Of a stretch of DNA of 64,000 bases, positions 51,607 to 59,984 are shown one piece after another. Every line of letters begins with the position of its first letter. The first letter of the stretch is position 1. The notes under the pieces were generated by a model that saw only the letters and a list, made by a program, of their open reading frames with translations, was not told where the DNA came from and ran no database searches. The position numbers and the translations under genes are program-made. Source of the DNA: Paenibacillus plantiphilus (lineage in GTDB: Bacteria > Bacillota > Bacilli > Paenibacillales > Paenibacillaceae); assembly GCF_927798095.1 (NCBI RefSeq), contig NZ_CAKMMF010000003.1, positions 242,935-306,934 on the forward strand, read 5' to 3'.

Positions 51607-52935
51607 TTATTTGTTCATTGTGGCGATACCGTCTTTTACTTTTACAACCCAGTCATCCAATGTTTTTTGAGCGTCTGCTTGCTCGTTCCACAGGGTGCCG
51701 AACAGTGCTTCATGCGTATTCCACAGAGCAACCATTTCGGATGCTTTAGGCATTGGTACAGAGTTTTCGAAGATTTTCAAGAAAGTAGCAGAGAACTCAT
51801 CAGAAGTGATTTTTTCGTTTTGAGCTGTTTTAACGTTAGCAGGCAAGTTACCGAACAGTTCAAAGTTTTTCAGTTGGAACTCTTCAGAAGTGATCAATTG
51901 AGCGAACAATTTGGAAGCGTTTGGAGCTTTCGAGTTCGCGCTTACCAAGAAGCCTTTAACACCGGAGAAAGGTTTCATTGCTTTACCGTTAGGCAAAGTA
52001 GGGAATTCCATCAGACCAACGTTTTTAACTTCTTTTTTGAACTCGTTTGCTTGCCAAGGACCAGAAACGTTCATTGCAAGCTTGCCGGAAGTGAACAAGC
52101 TAGTTTTGATGTCAGCTACAACATCAGCAGTTGCAAGTGGAAGGATTTCTTTCAGGCTTTGGTAGAACTTAGCAGCTTCAACAGCACCTGGCGTGTTCAG
52201 ACCGATATCGGATACATCGTTGCCGTTGTCGCCGAAGATGTATGCATCATAGCCAGTGAAGAAGTTCCAAGTCCAGTAAAGGTTACCCATTTCCCACATG
52301 TAAGCATATTTTTGAGCTTTCGTGTCATTGTAGGTTTTAGCGAATGCGATAACTTCGTCCCAAGTTTTAGGAGCTTCGCCGTTAGGAACAAGATCTTTGT
52401 TGTAGTAAACGCCGATTGTTTCAACGGAGATTGGGTACGCATACAGAAGACCGTCCATTGTGAAAGCGTCGACTGCGATTGGATTCGTGTTTGCTTTAGT
52501 CTCTTCTTCGTGGAAGTCATTCGGAAGAACGATACCAGCTTTAACTGCAGAACCAAGACGATCATGAACGCCGAAGAATACGTCAGCGCCAACGCCAGCA
52601 GGTCCGTCAGTGATCATTCTCTCAACAGATTTGTCTGGGCCTACATCTTGAAATTTAACATCGATACCATATTTTTCTTTGAAAGCTTTACCAGCTTCTT
52701 CAACCAGCGCTTTCTCAGTACCGGATGACCATACAGTGATTTCTTTCGTGCCTTCCTCAGGAGTGAGCACTTCTTCTTCAGCAGGAGGAGCTTCGTTAGT
52801 AGGCGTGTTTGTCGATCCTGCAGTGTTGTTCGTTTTCTTGTTGTTATCCTCTTTGTTGTTTCCGCCGCCACATGCTGCCAATGAGAACACCATGGTCAAA
52901 GCAACGATCGAAATCAGTACATTTTTTCTGTTCAT
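51607..52935 (-). CDS. mdxE: Maltodextrin-binding lipoprotein, copy 1 (MdxE type)
   Basis: A protein of 442 aa, bacterial solute-binding family 1. It has a lipobox LAACGGG (Cys about residue 22), an acidic Asn/Thr/Glu linker, then EITVWSSGTEKALVEEAGKAFKEKYGIDVKFQDVG, DVFFGVHDRLG, LYAYPISVETIGVYYNKDLVPNG and WQANEFKKEVKNVGLMEFPTLPNGK. It captures maltodextrins outside the membrane for MdxFG. It is the copy physically linked to the permease genes. Its codon choice is visibly more restricted (AAG/GGT-type, uniform) than that of the other two copies, suggesting high expression. AAGGGTGG lies 12 nt before the ATG. Confidence 0.92.
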   Translation of the reverse strand: MNRKNVLISIVALTMVFSLAACGGGNNKEDNNKKTNNTAGSTNTPTNEAPPAEEEVLTPEEGTKEITVWSSGTEKALVEEAGKAFKEKYGIDVKFQDVGPDKSVERMITDGPAGVGADVFFGVHDRLGSAVKAGIVLPNDFHEEETKANTNPIAVDAFTMDGLLYAYPISVETIGVYYNKDLVPNGEAPKTWDEVIAFAKTYNDTKAQKYAYMWEMGNLYWTWNFFTGYDAYIFGDNGNDVSDIGLNTPGAVEAAKFYQSLKEILPLATADVVADIKTSLFTSGKLAMNVSGPWQANEFKKEVKNVGLMEFPTLPNGKAMKPFSGVKGFLVSANSKAPNASKLFAQLITSEEFQLKNFELFGNLPANVKTAQNEKITSDEFSATFLKIFENSVPMPKASEMVALWNTHEALFGTLWNEQADAQKTLDDWVVKVKDGIATMNK

Positions 52936-53058
52936 AATTCTGTTGAACCACCCTTCGTCCTTATTTTCTGTGAATTAAAAGCTCTCTGTCTTGAAAGTGC
53001 TGACATCTTTCTTCGTTACGGGTTGACCCGCGCTGTCTTTTGGCAATGCTGCCCAATG

Positions 53059-53076
53059 TGTGCAAACGTTTGTGCA
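53059..53076. promoter_or_regulatory. LacI/GalR-type operator-like palindrome in the mdxE leader
   Basis: TGTGCAAACGTTTGTGCA, a near-perfect palindrome centred on CAAACGTTTG, as seen for MalR/MdxR operators. It lies about 60 bp downstream of the promoter and about 125 bp before the ATG. Confidence 0.55.
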
Positions 53077-53125
53077 GTTTACCCAAAAAATAGCTGATTG
53101 AAACGATTATCAGCCAATCAATTAC

Positions 53126-53178
53126 TGAAAGCGCTTTTAATACTTTTTCATCATACATGATAGACGCGGATTTGTTAA
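53126..53178 (-). promoter_or_regulatory. mdxE (copy 1) promoter with overlapping downstream cre-like site
   Basis: On the minus strand TTAACA (53173-53178) and TATGAT (53150-53155) are 17 nt apart. A cre-like site, TAAAAGCGCTTTCA (53126-53139), begins 10 bp after the -10, near the expected start of transcription, so CcpA binding should repress. The remaining leader (52936-53125) and the stretch 53179-53377 contain no gene. Confidence 0.65.
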
Positions 53179-53377
53179 GTCCTTTTCTTCGCCTTTTTCG
53201 TCGCTAAATTCACTTCAACTTTTTATTATCTAGTTATTTCTTCTGTTTTCGAAGTTTTTTGCAACTTTTGAAATATAGTTTCTACACCCTGAAGGTTTTC
53301 TCGGAATCATCTGTTAGCTTTCCAGTAAAAGCACCGTGATTCTTTCCTATATGGATAAAATTCGCTGACATGGCGAA

Positions 53378-54685
53378 CTAGTTGTTCATGATAGAAATAG
53401 CGTTTTTGATATCCTTAACCCAATTATCCAGAGTCGTTCTGGCATCGGCCTGCTTATCCCACAAATTCGAGAAAACAGCCTCGTGCGTCATCCATAGTGT
53501 GAGCATCTCGGGCGCTTTTGGCATTGGTACTGAGTTTTCTAAAATTTTCATGAAAGTGGCCGAGAATTCATCAGAAGTAATTTTCTCGTTTTTGGCAGCA
53601 GTTATGTTCGTTGGCAAATTGCCAAACAGCTCGTAGTTCCTCAATTGGAACTCTTCCGATGTGATCAGCTGTGCGAATAGTTTGGACGCATTTGGATATT
53701 CCGAATTTGCGTTGATGTAGAAGCCTTTAACACTGGAGAAGGGCTTCATAATTTTACCGTTCGGCAGCTTGGGAAATTCCATTAAACCAACGTTTTTGAT
53801 TTCGTTCTTAAACACCTTTGCTTGCAACGGGCCGCTCACATTCATCGCCAGCCTCCCCGACGTGAACAAACCTACTCTGATCTCAGCATTCACATCGGCG
53901 CTGTTCACAGGCAGAATGGTCTTCAGGCTTTGAAAAAATTTGGCAGCCTCGACAGCGGCGTCGGAATTGAGGCCAATATCGGCAATGTCATTGCCATTAT
54001 CGCCAAAAATATAAGCTCCGTATCCACTGAAGAAAGGCCATGACCAGTAGAGATCCCCCATTTGCCACATAATAGCATATTGATATTCATTCGTATCGTC
54101 ATTGAATTGTTTGGCGAATGCGATGATATCGTCCCAATTGGCAGGGGCCTCTCCGTTAGGAACCAGATCCTTATTATAGTAAATGCCGAACGTTTCAACA
54201 GACAGCGGATAACCGTACAGCAGGCCGTCTACTGTCATCGCCTCGGTTGCTACCGGGTTATTGGCGGCTCTGGTCTCTTCCTCATGATAATCATTCGGAA
54301 GTATAATACCAGTATTCGTCCCTATCCTGATCTGGTCGTGAATGCCCATGAATACATCGGCGCCAACCCCCGCAGGTCCTTGCAAAGACATTCTCTCGAA
54401 CGAGCCGCTTGCCCCGACATCTTCAAATTCAATCTCGATGCCATACTTCGCTTTGAACACCTTCCCTGCTTCATGAACGAGCGCTTGTTCCATTCCCGAT
54501 GTCCATACAAGCAGCTTCTTCGCGTCTGGCTCAGGAAGAAATTCCTCTTCCTCGCCTGCTGCCAGTGTGTTGACTGGCGACTCTTCTCCCGTATTCTTGG
54601 TGTCGCCGCTGTTTCCGCCGCATGCCGCCAATGTGAATACCATGATCATTGCGACGAACATCATCCATCCATTTCTTTTGTTCAT
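53378..54685 (-). CDS. Maltodextrin-binding lipoprotein paralog, copy 2
   Basis: A protein of 435 aa, aligned along its whole length with copies 1 and 3. It has lipobox LAACGGN, LLVWTSGMEQALVHEAGKVFKAKYGIEIEFEDVG, DVFMGIHDQIRIGTNTGIILPNDYHEEET, LYGYPLSVETFGIYYNKDLVPNG and LQAKVFKNEIKNVGLMEFPKLPNGK. It differs from copy 1 at many positions, including in presumed ligand-contact regions (WSWPFFSGYGAYIFGDNG against WTWNFFTGYDAYIFGDNG), so ligand range may differ. ATG at 54685 is chosen to match the other copies (AAGGGTGG 12 nt upstream). It has its own promoter and no permease genes directly behind it. Confidence 0.88.
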   Translation of the reverse strand: MNKRNGWMMFVAMIMVFTLAACGGNSGDTKNTGEESPVNTLAAGEEEEFLPEPDAKKLLVWTSGMEQALVHEAGKVFKAKYGIEIEFEDVGASGSFERMSLQGPAGVGADVFMGIHDQIRIGTNTGIILPNDYHEEETRAANNPVATEAMTVDGLLYGYPLSVETFGIYYNKDLVPNGEAPANWDDIIAFAKQFNDDTNEYQYAIMWQMGDLYWSWPFFSGYGAYIFGDNGNDIADIGLNSDAAVEAAKFFQSLKTILPVNSADVNAEIRVGLFTSGRLAMNVSGPLQAKVFKNEIKNVGLMEFPKLPNGKIMKPFSSVKGFYINANSEYPNASKLFAQLITSEEFQLRNYELFGNLPTNITAAKNEKITSDEFSATFMKILENSVPMPKAPEMLTLWMTHEAVFSNLWDKQADARTTLDNWVKDIKNAISIMNN

Positions 54686-54791
54686 CAATCAGTCGAACCA
54701 CCCTTCATTTTTCCTGCAGCCTGTCAGCACCAGCAGCCTACTTTCCTCTATCCCCGCCAAGCCTTGCAACAAAATCTTCCTCCCTCTAAAA

Positions 54792-54843
54792 TGTAACCGC
54801 TTAAACACCACTTAATCATACAGGATAATCATAAATTTATAAA
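54792..54843 (-). promoter_or_regulatory. Promoter and cre-like site of binding-protein copy 2
   Basis: Minus-strand -35-like TTTATA (54838-54843) and -10 TATGAT (54815-54820), 17 nt apart. A cre-like element, TTTAAGCGGTTACA (54792-54805), follows at the same distance as in the other two copies. The sequence around it is very similar to the copy 3 promoter. Nothing else is seen in 54686-55014. Confidence 0.6.
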
Positions 54844-55014
54844 ATCTTGGAAATCGTCTTTTTGATTGGAAAATACACGAAAACTTTATATTATCTATAG
54901 AATTCCATCTCGTTCGTCATTTTTTTAACATAATATAGAATATTATGAATGACCGCATAGCGATATCTATACGAAATGAATGCTGCCTATCATGCTGTAT
55001 TGAGCTTTTTTCAT

Positions 55015-55064
55015 GCAAAAAGAGGCTTTCTCCGAATTATCCGAAGCGGATTCGAAGAAAGCCT
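55015..55064 (-). terminator. Terminator after binding-protein copy 3
   Basis: AGGCTTTCT (55023-55031) pairs with AGAAAGCCT (55056-55064), extended by CGAA/TTCG with one bulge. On the minus strand it is followed by CTTTTTG. It lies 43 nt past the copy 3 stop codon, so copy 3 is a separate transcript. Confidence 0.85.
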
Positions 55065-55107
55065 TGAATGCATTCCTATATCATTAGAATAAAGCTAGTA
55101 TAGCAAA

Positions 55108-56436
55108 TTACTTGTTCATAACAGCAATAGCGTCTTTGATCTTGACAGTCCAATCGTCCAGAACTGTTTTGGCATCTGCCTGATCGTTCCACAAAGTTGC
55201 GAAAGTAGCTTCATGCGTATTCCAAAGCGTGGTCATCTCGGACGCTTTTGGCATCGGCACTGAGTTCGCAAAGATTTTCAGGAAAGTGGCCGAGAATTCG
55301 TCAGATGTAACTTTTTCACTGCTCGCTGCAACATTATTCGCTGGCAAATTGCCGAACAGCTCGAAATTTTTCATCTGGAACTCTTCCGATGTAATCAAAT
55401 GCGCGAACAGCTTGGATGCATTTGGAAATTTCGAGTTCGCGCTGACATAGAAGCCTTTAATACCGGAGAAGGGCTTCATCACTTTGCCGTTTGGCAACGC
55501 CGGGAATTCCATCAGTCCGACATTTTTGACATCCTTCTTGAACTCATTTGCTTGCCAAGGGCCGCTCACGTTCATCGCCAGCTTGCCTGATGTGAACAGG
55601 CTTGTTCTAATATCGGGTGTCACATCCGCGGTAGCTAGAGGCAGAATCTCCTTTAAGCTTTGATAGAACTTGGCAGCCTCGACAGCTGCATCGGAGTTCA
55701 GGCCGATATCGGCAACATTATTGCCGTTGTCGCCGAAAATATAGGCATCATATCCGCTGAAGAAGGACCATGTCCAGTAAAGATCGCCCATTTGCCACAT
55801 GTAGGCATATTTTTGAGCTTTTACATCGTTAAATTCTTTCGCAAATGAGATGATATCTTCCCATTTGGTAGGAGCCGTTCCGTTAGGGACCAAATCCTTG
55901 TTGTAGTAGACGCCGATCGTCTCAACGGAAAGCGGATAGCCGTAAAGCAAGCCGTCCATTGTCATAGCATCAATCGCCATCGGGTTATTGTTGGCTTTGG
56001 TCTCTTCCTCATGGAAGTCATTTGGAAGAACGATACCGGCATTCGTGCCGACCCCAATCTGGTTATGAACGCCCAGGAACACGTCAGCGCCAACCCCAGC
56101 TGGTCCGTCTGTAATCATCCTTTCAAACGATTTGTCTGCTCCGACATCTTCAAATTTAACATCGATGCCGTACTTTTCCTTGAACACCTTGCCCGCTTCC
56201 AGAACGAGCGCTTGCTCTGTTCCCGCTGACCATACCGTCAGCTCTTTCACGTCTGGCTCTGGATTAAGCTGTTCTTCCACTTCAGGAGTCGTGTTAGAAT
56301 TGTTGGGGGCTTCAGGTGCGTTGCCTGTTGCCTTCTCCCCTTCACTCTTGTTGCCGCCGTTGTTCCCGCTGCATGCTGCCAGTGAGAATACCATGATCAA
56401 AGCGACGAGCACGACCAGTACATTTTTTTTGTTCAT
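55108..56436 (-). CDS. Maltodextrin-binding lipoprotein paralog, copy 3
   Basis: A protein of 442 aa, same length as copy 1 and closer to it than copy 2 is. It has lipobox LAACSGN, ELTVWSAGTEQALVLEAGKVFKEKYGIDVKFEDVG, DVFLGVHNQIGVGTNAGIVLPNDFHEEET, LYGYPLSVETIGVYYNKDLVPNG and WQANEFKKDVKNVGLMEFPALPNGK. It is monocistronic between its own promoter and a terminator. It presumably delivers substrate to the same MdxFG permease. AAGGGTGG lies 12 nt before the ATG. Confidence 0.9.
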   Translation of the reverse strand: MNKKNVLVVLVALIMVFSLAACSGNNGGNKSEGEKATGNAPEAPNNSNTTPEVEEQLNPEPDVKELTVWSAGTEQALVLEAGKVFKEKYGIDVKFEDVGADKSFERMITDGPAGVGADVFLGVHNQIGVGTNAGIVLPNDFHEEETKANNNPMAIDAMTMDGLLYGYPLSVETIGVYYNKDLVPNGTAPTKWEDIISFAKEFNDVKAQKYAYMWQMGDLYWTWSFFSGYDAYIFGDNGNNVADIGLNSDAAVEAAKFYQSLKEILPLATADVTPDIRTSLFTSGKLAMNVSGPWQANEFKKDVKNVGLMEFPALPNGKVMKPFSGIKGFYVSANSKFPNASKLFAHLITSEEFQMKNFELFGNLPANNVAASSEKVTSDEFSATFLKIFANSVPMPKASEMTTLWNTHEATFATLWNDQADAKTVLDDWTVKIKDAIAVMNK

Positions 56437-56617
56437 CGATTTGTCGAACCACCCTTCATTTTTTTGTGCTTGAAAGGGTTTGTTTGGGAAAGGAATCGGT
56501 TACATAATCTCTTGCGGGTTGACCCATGCCGGTTTTTTCTGTAACCTATCAGCAGCATGAGAAAACGTTTGTTTATTTCCGCCAAGTAAAGCGAATGCAT
56601 CCATCCTTTCTCTAAAC

Positions 56618-56670
56618 TGAAACCGCTTTTAACACCACTCCATCATACAGGATAGTCATAAAATTATAAA
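56618..56670 (-). promoter_or_regulatory. Promoter and cre-like site of binding-protein copy 3
   Basis: Minus-strand TTTATA (56665-56670) and TATGAT (56642-56647) with 17-nt spacing, then cre-like TAAAAGCGGTTTCA (56618-56631). An AAACGTTT core (56563-56570) in the leader resembles the LacI-type operator of copy 1. No gene is seen in 56437-56857 otherwise. Confidence 0.6.
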
Positions 56671-56857
56671 ATCTTGGAAGTTGCCTTTTTGATTGGCAAA
56701 TGACCGCATACTTTATCATATCTTTATAATTCTATCTTTTTCAGAGTTTTTTAGCATTTTCTAGAATTTGAGGGAATTTAAAATTTTAATGACATTAATA
56801 GATTTAATTAACCTTATTAATGTAAATCCAATCCTGCCGAGAGAGGGAGAAGCACCG

Positions 56858-57538
56858 ATGTGCGGAAGGTATACGATTACTGTTGATATTGAAGAGTTAA
56901 TGCTGCGTTATATGATTGGAGAGATCTCCATTCCTTATCATCGTCCACAATATAATGTCGCGCCAACGCATAAGGTCTATGCCATTGTCCATGATGGACA
57001 GGCAAACCGTCTGGGACAGCTACAATGGGGGCTCATTCCTGAATGGGCGGATGATCCGCGAATTGGAAGCAAAATGATCAACGCCCGCGCTGAGACGGTG
57101 TGGAGCAAGCCGGCCTTCAAAGAGCTTATTCGTCGCAAACGCTGCATCATCCCCGCTGACGGGTTTTATGAGTGGATGAAGACCCCTGCGGGCAAACAGC
57201 CCTTCCGCATCGTACTTCGCAGCCGCGCGCTGTTCAGCTTTGCTGGCTTATATGATACTTGGTTGAAGCCGGACGGCAGCAAGCTAAGTACGTGCACGAT
57301 TCTGACAACAGAGCCGAATGCACTGATGTCGCCGATTCATAATCGAATGCCCGTTATTCTAAAGCAAGAGGATGAGGCTATGTGGCTGGACCGCTCCCTG
57401 CAGAATCAGGATTTACTAAGCAGGCTGCTCGTTCCTTATCCCGATGAAGAACTTGAGTCTTATCCGGTAGCGTCTTCGGTGGGCAGTGTGTCGAAGGATG
57501 ATCCCTCGTGTATTGAGCCGTATGTACAACAAGCCTGA
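56858..57538 (+). CDS. SRAP (SOS response-associated peptidase / HMCES-YedK) protein
   Basis: A protein of 226 aa starting MCGRYTIT, where Cys2 becomes the N-terminal catalytic residue after Met removal; this fixes the start at 56858 (GAGAGGGAG upstream). Other family motifs are PQYNVAPTHKVYAI, QWGLIPEWADD, MINARAETVWSKPAFKELIRRKRCIIPADGFYEW and the His in SPIHNRMPVIL. The family forms a covalent cross-link with abasic sites in single-stranded DNA and so protects them. It is monocistronic and convergent with the SpoVIF-like gene. Confidence 0.95.
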   Translation: MCGRYTITVDIEELMLRYMIGEISIPYHRPQYNVAPTHKVYAIVHDGQANRLGQLQWGLIPEWADDPRIGSKMINARAETVWSKPAFKELIRRKRCIIPADGFYEWMKTPAGKQPFRIVLRSRALFSFAGLYDTWLKPDGSKLSTCTILTTEPNALMSPIHNRMPVILKQEDEAMWLDRSLQNQDLLSRLLVPYPDEELESYPVASSVGSVSKDDPSCIEPYVQQA

Positions 57539-57545
57539 ACACAAA

Positions 57546-57574
57546 GGAACCGCTGATCAGATGATCAGCGGAAC
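57546..57574 (-). terminator. Palindromic hairpin between convergent SRAP and SpoVIF-like genes
   Basis: CCGCTGATCA (57550-57559) and TGATCAGCGG (57562-57571) form a 10-bp perfect stem; the SpoVIF-like stop codon (57565-57567) lies inside it. Minus-strand flank TTCCTTTGTGTT gives a weak T-tract. It may serve both genes. Confidence 0.65.
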
Positions 57575-57852
57575 ATAGCCCATAGCTTGAGCAGATGCAA
57601 TGTATTGTTGGGATCGATTCGTTGACCAAGCACGAAAGCAACTAATTGCTCCTCTTGGGATTCCGTCAGCGTTTCCTGCAAAATATGCGCAGAGGTTCGA
57701 ACCAGCCTCTTCACTTTCGTGCGATCCTGCAAATCGTATTTGTTCACGCCATCCAGCACGAGCTTGATTCGATCCTTGACCGCCTTGTTCTTCATCTTGC
57801 CCTTCACGCGCTCGACGAAGTCCGGTCGTATTCCATACTTTGTGTAGCTCAT
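57565..57852 (-). CDS. SpoVIF-like sporulation protein
   Basis: A protein of 95 aa: small, basic and helical, with VKRLVRTSAHILQETLTESQEEQLVAFVLGQRIDPNNTLHLLKLWAMFR. This matches the pattern I know for stage VI sporulation protein F of Paenibacillus, a spore-coat-associated protein, though I rely on recall rather than a search. GGAGG lies about 12 nt before the ATG. It follows recG by 73 bp on the same strand. Confidence 0.65.
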   Translation of the reverse strand: MSYTKYGIRPDFVERVKGKMKNKAVKDRIKLVLDGVNKYDLQDRTKVKRLVRTSAHILQETLTESQEEQLVAFVLGQRIDPNNTLHLLKLWAMFR

Positions 57853-57925
57853 TGCGGCTAAGCACCTCCGTCTGGCTATAACGAGCCATTCGTTCTACTT
57901 TATGCCGCCACGCACACAAAAAAAA

Positions 57926-59974
57926 CTAGTCCAGTAAATCGCCTTGAAATAATTGTTCCTTCTGGAGCACCTCTCGCAATCGCGTATATATCGCATCTGT
58001 CCAAAATGTCTCACGCGAGGTTAGATCTGCCGCATCGTCTCTGGCTTCCTCCAGAACAGCGAAATCAGCGGCCATATCGGCGAGCTTGAATTCAGGCACA
58101 CCGCTTTGCTTCGTGCCGAAGAAATCTCCCGGACCCCGCAATTCCAGGTCTCTTCTGGAAACCTCGAAGCCATCATCCGTCTCGGTCATGACCTTCATGC
58201 GCTCCCGCCCGATTTCCGACTTAGGGTCCGCAATGAGCACGCAAAAGGATTGATGCTCCGCTCTCCCTACACGACCGCGAAGCTGATGCAGTTGGGACAA
58301 GCCGAACCGCTCTGCATCCATGATGATCATAAGTGTTGCATTAGGCACATCGACACCGACCTCAACGACTGTCGTTGCTACAATCATATGAACCTCATTG
58401 TCACTGAAAGCACGCATCACTTCATCCTTTTCCCCGGCTGAGAGTCTTCCGTGAAGAAGTCCAATCGCCAAATCAGGGAATGCCTGCTGCATCTGAATAT
58501 GCAAATCAATTGCATTCTGGACATCCAGCTTATCTGATTCTTCAATCAGCGGGCATATGAAATATGCCTGCCTCCCCGCATCAACCTCGCGCCGAATAAA
58601 ACCAAGGACACGCTCCAGCATGCCATGCTTCACCCAATAGGTTTTGATCGGCTTGCGCCCTTGCGGCCGCTCCCGAAGCGTCGAAACGTCCATGTCCCCG
58701 AATGCTGTTATCGCCAATGTGCGAGGAATTGGAGTTGCTGTCATCGTCAGAACGTCAGGATTCATCCCTTTGCGCCGCAATATGCTCCGCTGATTCACAC
58801 CGAAACGATGCTGTTCATCTGTAACGACAAGACCCAGGCTGCGAAAATTCACACCCTCTTGAATAATGGCATGCGTCCCTACAACGATATCGGTAAGACC
58901 CATCAGCAGCCCTGCCAGTACGTCTCTGCGCCTGCGTTCTGTCATGCTCCCTGTTAATAGGCCAACCTGCACGCCAGCAGGCTCAAACAGCCTCTGCAAC
59001 GATCTCATATGCTGATCCGCCAGAATCTCAGTGGGTACCATTAGCGCGCCCTGATGGCCGCTCTTGACCGCTGCCAATAGCGCCACGGCTGCAACAACCG
59101 TTTTTCCAGACCCTACGTCGCCTTGCAGCAGCCGATTCATACAGGAGGGCTTCCTCATGTCCGCTAAAATTTCATTGATGACCTTCTTCTGAGAGTCGGT
59201 CAGCTCGAAAGGAAGCGTTCGAACAAACTGACGTATAATTTCGGGATCCACTGCTATGGCAACGCCGTCCTTTCGACTGCGGTTCAGCGAACGGTAGGCT
59301 TGCAGCTTCAATTGAAACAAGAACAGTTCTTCATAAACAAGTCTTCGTCGGGCCGCTTGCCCTTCAGTCGAATCATCCGGCGCATGTATTCTGGCGATCG
59401 CTTCCGCTCTTGGCATAAGCCGGTGCTTGTCCATCAATTCAGTTGGGAGAAGCTCTTCCACCATAGGTCCGAACTGAAGGAGAGCTTGCTTAATCGTCTT
59501 TCTCATCCATGGCTGAGTCAGGCTCCCGCCTACAGAATATACGGGTTGAAGTGTTCCGCTTCTTGCCGCGCCCCGATCAGGGAACTCAGATTCAGATACA
59601 GTCAGCTGCAGTCTTCGCTGCTCCCATTTGCCTGTAAGGATGATATCTCTTCCTGGCACGATTTGCTCCTGCAGGAAATGCCGATTAAACCAGACTGCAG
59701 TAACGAGCACTCCATCCACCACGACCTTGCAAGTGAGTCTGGATTTCGCCTTTCCATAACGCTGCAGCAGCGGATCGCCCATTATTTTCCCTTGTACAGT
59801 TACCTTCTCTCCATCCTTCACTTCCGTTAATCCCCGGATTCTATAATCCTCATAGCGGAATGGGAAATAACCCAGCAAATCTGCGACTGTATGGACGCCA
59901 AAGGCGTGAAGCTCTCCTTCTTTCTGAGCGCTCACGCCTTTAATTTGCCGGACAGACAGTTCTTCCAGCTTCAT
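57926..59974 (-). CDS. recG: ATP-dependent DNA helicase RecG
   Basis: A protein of 682 aa. The N-terminal wedge/OB domain has YFPFRYEDYRI and VTVQGKIMGDPLL. The helicase core has Walker A LLQGDVGSGKTVVAAVALL, the DEQH box LVVTDEQHRFG, MTATPIPRTLA, and motif VI QLHQLRGRVGRAEHQSFCVL. The C-terminal signature is GPGDFFGTKQSGVPEF. It remodels stalled replication forks and branch-migrates recombination intermediates. Two ATGs in tandem (59977 and 59974); GAGG spacing favours the second. The Bacillus genes sdaAB and sdaAA, which lie between yloV and recG there, are absent here. Confidence 0.97.
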   Translation of the reverse strand: MKLEELSVRQIKGVSAQKEGELHAFGVHTVADLLGYFPFRYEDYRIRGLTEVKDGEKVTVQGKIMGDPLLQRYGKAKSRLTCKVVVDGVLVTAVWFNRHFLQEQIVPGRDIILTGKWEQRRLQLTVSESEFPDRGAARSGTLQPVYSVGGSLTQPWMRKTIKQALLQFGPMVEELLPTELMDKHRLMPRAEAIARIHAPDDSTEGQAARRRLVYEELFLFQLKLQAYRSLNRSRKDGVAIAVDPEIIRQFVRTLPFELTDSQKKVINEILADMRKPSCMNRLLQGDVGSGKTVVAAVALLAAVKSGHQGALMVPTEILADQHMRSLQRLFEPAGVQVGLLTGSMTERRRRDVLAGLLMGLTDIVVGTHAIIQEGVNFRSLGLVVTDEQHRFGVNQRSILRRKGMNPDVLTMTATPIPRTLAITAFGDMDVSTLRERPQGRKPIKTYWVKHGMLERVLGFIRREVDAGRQAYFICPLIEESDKLDVQNAIDLHIQMQQAFPDLAIGLLHGRLSAGEKDEVMRAFSDNEVHMIVATTVVEVGVDVPNATLMIIMDAERFGLSQLHQLRGRVGRAEHQSFCVLIADPKSEIGRERMKVMTETDDGFEVSRRDLELRGPGDFFGTKQSGVPEFKLADMAADFAVLEEARDDAADLTSRETFWTDAIYTRLREVLQKEQLFQGDLLD

Positions 59975-59984
59975 CATTTCTACC

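Noticed and set aside
51667..52728. 353-codon plus-strand frame
   Set aside because: Antisense of binding-protein copy 1, created by its restricted codon use.
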